Of a stretch of 7,480 bases of DNA, positions 4,934 through 7,480 are shown one piece after another. The notes under the pieces were generated by a model, which saw only the letters and a list, made by a program, of their open reading frames with translations, was not told the DNA's origin and searched no databases. The stretch spans positions 1 to 7,480 of the forward strand of contig CAIZGA010000642.1 in NCBI GenBank assembly GCA_903932385.1, read 5' to 3'. Numbering within the stretch: the stretch's first letter is position 1; each line of letters opens with the position of its first letter. This DNA comes from an uncultured Acidobacteriota bacterium (GTDB lineage Bacteria; Acidobacteriota; Terriglobia; Terriglobales; Acidobacteriaceae). The translations under genes were made by a program, and so were the position numbers.

Positions 4934-7157
4934 ATTGCACTTCCACGGAAATCACACTTGGATCGCCGGCAGCGGTCCAGCTGAGCGCCAGACGTGGTAT
5001 CACCGTACCATCCGCACCGAGAACTGCGGTGCTGTTGTTGCTGACGACAGTAAGATCGGTTGGTGCCACCGGAGTTGTACCCGAAGACGTCAAACCGCTG
5101 GGAACGTCATAGACGCTGAGCATTTCCTCGAGGTTCGTCTCATAGATGCCTGGATCGGTTTCCTTCACCGGCACTTCAACATAAAGAGATGGTGGATTCC
5201 CATCCTCGCCCTGCATTTGCCGCAGGCCCACCTTGTCGACCTCGAGATATCGGCCGGACATGCCAAGCGTCGGCATGGAGAACTGCATCACATCTTTCTG
5301 CTGCATCTGCCAGGCATATAGAAACATGCTCAACACGCCCGCGCCCTGATAGCGGTTGCGAAGCAGCATGATTTTGAAGACACGCTGCGCCTGAAAGATG
5401 CTCAATACACTTTGCAGCGCAATATCCTTCGGCAATGGCTTGCCCAAGTCCTGCGCCAACCATTGATCATAAACGTCGTAACTGATTTTCACGTTCACGC
5501 CGGCGAGCGAACTATCAAAAGTCAACGTAGTCACACCGTCTGTGAGTGTGGATGTGAAGCTGAGTGATGCACCGGTCTTGGCATTGAGCACCGTCACCGA
5601 TCCGCTGCTCACAGGCATGGGAAGCACAATTGAATATGGCGACGTCGATGGAATCTGCGACATGAAGGTGTATAAAGACGCGCTATAGCCGTGCAATTCA
5701 TCCTGTGCATACATCGGCACGCTGGTGGGCTGAAACGCAAAGGGAAAATTGTCCTGCGTCTCCCCGTTGTAATAGCCGTTGGAATCGTACAAGTTGCCGG
5801 CCACATTGTAAGGATAATTTGGCGCAATATATGTTCCGGTGATACGGTTCCATAAGTCCTGCGCCTTGCGCTTCGGCATCCAGCTCGGCGTTGCCACCAG
5901 GCTTTTCTGGTCGAATGTAAAACTGGGCCCGATCCAGTATGCCGGCCAGATAAATTTCTGGCCACCCGCGCGTGAAATTGCACCCGCCGCACCAAGCATC
6001 ATCTGCGCAAGAACATCGCCCGGCGCAAGACCTGAATCATAGTTCCAATTCAGGCAATACTGACGCTCATATCCGTTCGCGTTGTAATTGATGGTGACGT
6101 CATCGCCCGCATCGTCAGAACTGAATGTGTACGTAATCGAAGTTCCGGAACGCGAAACCGTGTAATCCGTAATGGCGCCATCAGGGCCGGCAACTCCTAC
6201 GTCGCCGGCATAATCCGCATCTGTGAATGTGATGGCAAGCGTGCCGCTGGAAGGAACGACGCCACTGTAAGAACTTGGCGTGGTAATCGGGATGGCAATC
6301 TCTTCATCGCAGACGTTGGCCGCAGCAATCAGTTGTGCCTGGTTGATGTTGCTCTGGGAATCGCCCAGACCGAAGACTGGATCCGTAAGCACGTCGGCCA
6401 CACAAAGTGCCCAGTTATTACTGAAACCGGTCTCACCGGTGCGCGGGTCATAGATGTTGTTTTTTCCGTTGATTGTGATGCGGATTTCCGGCTCTGACGG
6501 AAACAACGAAGTATTGTATTCACATTTCAAATAAATATAAGCGCAGCCACCAAGCCACGGCGACTGTCCACCGGAAGCCGCCCAGTTTGAATCATTCGCG
6601 GTCATCGCGGCAATCACATCGCCTTCCGCCTGATCGCCAAAGCGGGCCTCGCAATAGACTGCGCCACCAAAGTTGTAGCTGGTACCGTTCGGGCCGTAAT
6701 AGGTGCCACCGTCGGCGCTGCCACCAAAGTTGATACCGTTGCGCGTGACGTTGCCCGAGCTGCCCACCTGCCAGAAAACCTGACGGCCGTCGAGATACAA
6801 ATTAACGATGCTGTCGATTTCGTGCCCGGCGAGCACGATGATGTAATTGAACTGGTCTTTTTGCTTACCCGTGGTCGACCGGTAAACCTCCACACCCGGC
6901 ACACGGCGCTGGCCATAGACCACTTGACGCAGAGCGGCTGCTTGGCGCGTGGTGATGGCCATGCCACGGTTGCCGGTGAGGGCTTGCGCAATGGCACCCG
7001 CTTCCATGGCAATGCCACCCACAACCAGGGCTTCCGTCATATGAATCAGAAACGGAATTGCCACAGCGCCAACGCCAGTGCTGCCTAGAATGGCCGCCAC
7101 CGTCATCACGCCCACCGCGCTGCCAATCATCGCCAGGCCTTGTATCGCCTTAGACAT
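4764..7157 (-). CDS. Phage tail-tip / host-specificity protein, lambda gpJ type (N-terminal and central part)
   Basis: J-type proteins form the tail tip of siphophages and contact the host surface. The product starts with a Gly/Ala-rich hydrophobic region (residues about 7-62), then ITTRQAAALRQVVYGQRR, and later YDPRTGETGFSNNWALCV (from 236), FGLG and IAAANVCDEE (to about 286), a block order typical of J-like tail components. Residues 309-360 are a beta module repeated later in the protein. A fibronectin-III-like domain (about 700 onward) is cut at residue 770, after which 28 unrelated residues lead to TAA at 4764-4766. The ATG at 7157 has GAGGG six bases upstream and overlaps the previous gene by 8 nt, suggesting coupled translation. 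Removing one G from the G4 run joins this frame to the next and gives about 1138 residues in all. Confidence 0.88.
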   Translation of the reverse strand: MSKAIQGLAMIGSAVGVMTVAAILGSTGVGAVAIPFLIHMTEALVVGGIAMEAGAIAQALTGNRGMAITTRQAAALRQVVYGQRRVPGVEVYRSTTGKQKDQFNYIIVLAGHEIDSIVNLYLDGRQVFWQVGSSGNVTRNGINFGGSADGGTYYGPNGTSYNFGGAVYCEARFGDQAEGDVIAAMTANDSNWAASGGQSPWLGGCAYIYLKCEYNTSLFPSEPEIRITINGKNNIYDPRTGETGFSNNWALCVADVLTDPVFGLGDSQSNINQAQLIAAANVCDEEIAIPITTPSSYSGVVPSSGTLAITFTDADYAGDVGVAGPDGAITDYTVSRSGTSITYTFSSDDAGDDVTINYNANGYERQYCLNWNYDSGLAPGDVLAQMMLGAAGAISRAGGQKFIWPAYWIGPSFTFDQKSLVATPSWMPKRKAQDLWNRITGTYIAPNYPYNVAGNLYDSNGYYNGETQDNFPFAFQPTSVPMYAQDELHGYSASLYTFMSQIPSTSPYSIVLPMPVSSGSVTVLNAKTGASLSFTSTLTDGVTTLTFDSSLAGVNVKISYDVYDQWLAQDLGKPLPKDIALQSVLSIFQAQRVFKIMLLRNRYQGAGVLSMFLYAWQMQQKDVMQFSMPTLGMSGRYLEVDKVGLRQMQGEDGNPPSLYVEVPVKETDPGIYETNLEEMLSVYDVPSGLTSSGTTPVAPTDLTVVSNNSTAVLGADGTVIPRLALSWTAAGDPSVISVEVQYARVVSGVAGPWLDAPLVAATQSSTFVQGHHCWCCLQRADSRCTLQWGRFSMAGGG
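4848..4851 (-). other. Frameshift point in the tail-tip gene (G4 run on the coding strand)
   Basis: On the minus strand the reading is GTG CAG GGG CAT. If one G is absent it becomes GTG CAG GGC ATC, and the fibronectin-III-like domain continues without loss (..STFVQ then GIIAGAVYNV..). The G run (plus-strand CCCC) is therefore one base too long for a continuous protein. A sequencing or assembly error, a real mutation and a +1 programmed shift are all possible. Confidence 0.75.
5469..5609 (-). repeat. Possible third, diverged copy of the beta module in the tail-tip protein
   Basis: Residues 517-563 begin SSGSVTVLNA and end LTFDSSLAGVNVKISYDVY. The last part fits the TF..(D)AG..(V/I)T(I)..Y pattern of the other two copies, but the first half aligns poorly. 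This call is much weaker than the other two. Confidence 0.4.
6078..6233 (-). repeat. Internal beta module, copy in the central part of the tail-tip protein
   Basis: These 52 residues (309-360) begin ITFTDADY, contain ITDYTVS, ITYTF and DDAG, and end VTINYNA. They sit between the conserved J-type block ending ANVCDEE and the next conserved stretch beginning ERQYCLNW, so they look like a module set into a loop. The partner copy is at 4097-4252. Confidence 0.8.
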
Positions 7158-7480
7158 GCCATGCCCTCACAATTTTCAACAGGTCCAGACGCATCAAGCC
7201 CTTCTCTCCGATGCTGACGACGTGACGGCCGTTCAGGTGCACCACGCCGGCAATCAGGCGTCCCGCGTCCTGAATCACCACCAGGTCACCGCGACGCGCA
7301 TGCAAAGCCACCGGCCACTCCGGCAAGCCATGCTTTTGCGCACAATATGCGGCTGCATCCGCGACAGAAGTGCCACCCGTCAGTTCATGAATTAAGGCGA
7401 AAGCACCGGCCTCATCGCTATATTTGCCGCGAAAATCTGCAGCAATATCGACGCCAGTGAATGATTGAATGGCATCGGCC
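7150..7480 (-). CDS. DUF6950-like phage tail-cluster protein, C-terminal part
   Basis: The frame enters from the right edge and gives 109 visible residues before TAA at 7150-7152. It contains TGVDIAADFRGKYSDEAGA, then ARRGDLVVIQ, and ends LKIVRAWHV. This pattern (a TGVDPAA..RGRY block, a middle RGD(L/V)V block and a closing RAW.V) is what I recall of the DUF6950 family. Members of that family sit just before J-like genes in phage tail clusters, where an NlpC/P60-type or lambda K-like protein is often found. Its biochemical role is not established. The stop overlaps the J-like start (ATGTCTAA), which argues for translational coupling. The N-terminus lies outside the window, so possible catalytic residues there cannot be checked. 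Confidence 0.7.
   Translation of the reverse strand, partial: ADAIQSFTGVDIAADFRGKYSDEAGAFALIHELTGGTSVADAAAYCAQKHGLPEWPVALHARRGDLVVIQDAGRLIAGVVHLNGRHVVSIGEKGLMRLDLLKIVRAWHV

Larger units (their letters stand above)
1998..7480. mobile_element. Left end of an integrated prophage-like element
   Basis: A tRNA 3' half, then attachment-arm-like DNA, a tyrosine integrase, a small RHH regulator and siphophage tail genes follow without interruption. The left limit is set by the tRNA fragment. The right limit is outside the window, where an intact tRNA-Val(UAC) on the same strand should mark the other end. Only the integrase, regulator and distal tail genes are seen, so whether the element is a complete prophage, a remnant or a tail-derived particle cannot be judged. 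The tail-tip frameshift hints at decay or a sequencing error. Confidence 0.8.

Noticed and set aside
4842..5321. Plus-strand open frame of 159 codons inside the tail-tip gene
   Set aside because: It is antisense to conserved tail-protein sequence, and its composition (many Arg, His, Cys, Trp) is that of a shadow frame.
6614..7024. Minus-strand frame of 136 codons overlapping the N-terminal part of the tail-tip gene
   Set aside because: It lies in another frame of the same strand, is rich in Arg/Ser/Ala/Pro, and has no ribosome binding site or family pattern; the J-type blocks are in the main frame.
1..7480. CRISPR array, transposase/insertion sequence or toxin-antitoxin pair
   Set aside because: No regularly spaced direct repeats, no transposase frame or terminal inverted repeats were seen, and the RHH gene has no adjacent toxin-like partner.

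Overview
The window joins a bacterial chromosome to one end of an integrated phage-like element. The chromosomal part (about 1-1990) holds two plus-strand genes for uronic-acid and pectin-type sugar use. The first is the 3' part of a GH105-type unsaturated glycuronyl hydrolase. The second is a UxuA-family, mannonate-dehydratase-like protein with an unusual Tat export signal. A clear Rho-independent terminator closes this unit. Tat-exported sugar enzymes next to GH105, together with the GC-rich coding style, suggest an Acidobacteriota-like soil heterotroph. That is inference; there is no rRNA or other phylogenetic marker here.

At 1998-2042, on the minus strand, lies the 3' half of a tRNA-Val(UAC): encoded CCA, acceptor 3' strand, T arm, variable loop, 3' anticodon stem and anticodon loop. 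It stops at the 5' edge of the anticodon loop. About 155 bp to the right begins the 3' end of a tyrosine recombinase gene (2197-3471, minus). This is the classic arrangement of an att site made by integration into a tRNA gene, with crossover probably in the anticodon loop. The stretch in between (2043-2196) is A/T-rich and carries pairs of short repeats, as expected of attachment-site arms. The integrase keeps Lys, His, Arg, His and Tyr catalytic positions but has Ala where the box I Arg is normally found.

Divergent from the integrase is a 55-residue ribbon-helix-helix-like DNA-binding protein (3565-3732, plus). The 93-bp shared upstream region contains an imperfect inverted repeat (3494-3530) and a perfect TATAAT whose expected transcript start falls at the ATG. 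This resembles a small regulatory switch for the integrase.

The rest (3740-7480, minus) is the end of a siphophage-type tail module. It holds a partial DUF6950-like protein that overlaps, by 8 nt, a long tail-tip protein of the lambda gpJ type. The J-like gene is split by a single extra G in a G4 run (4848-4851, read as C on the plus strand) inside its fibronectin-III-like domain. Joining the two frames gives about 1138 residues, close to the length of lambda gpJ. The tail protein also carries at least two copies (32 of 52 residues identical), and probably three, of a short beta-rich module set into different places. No lysis, head or replication genes are visible; the rest of the element lies to the right of the window.
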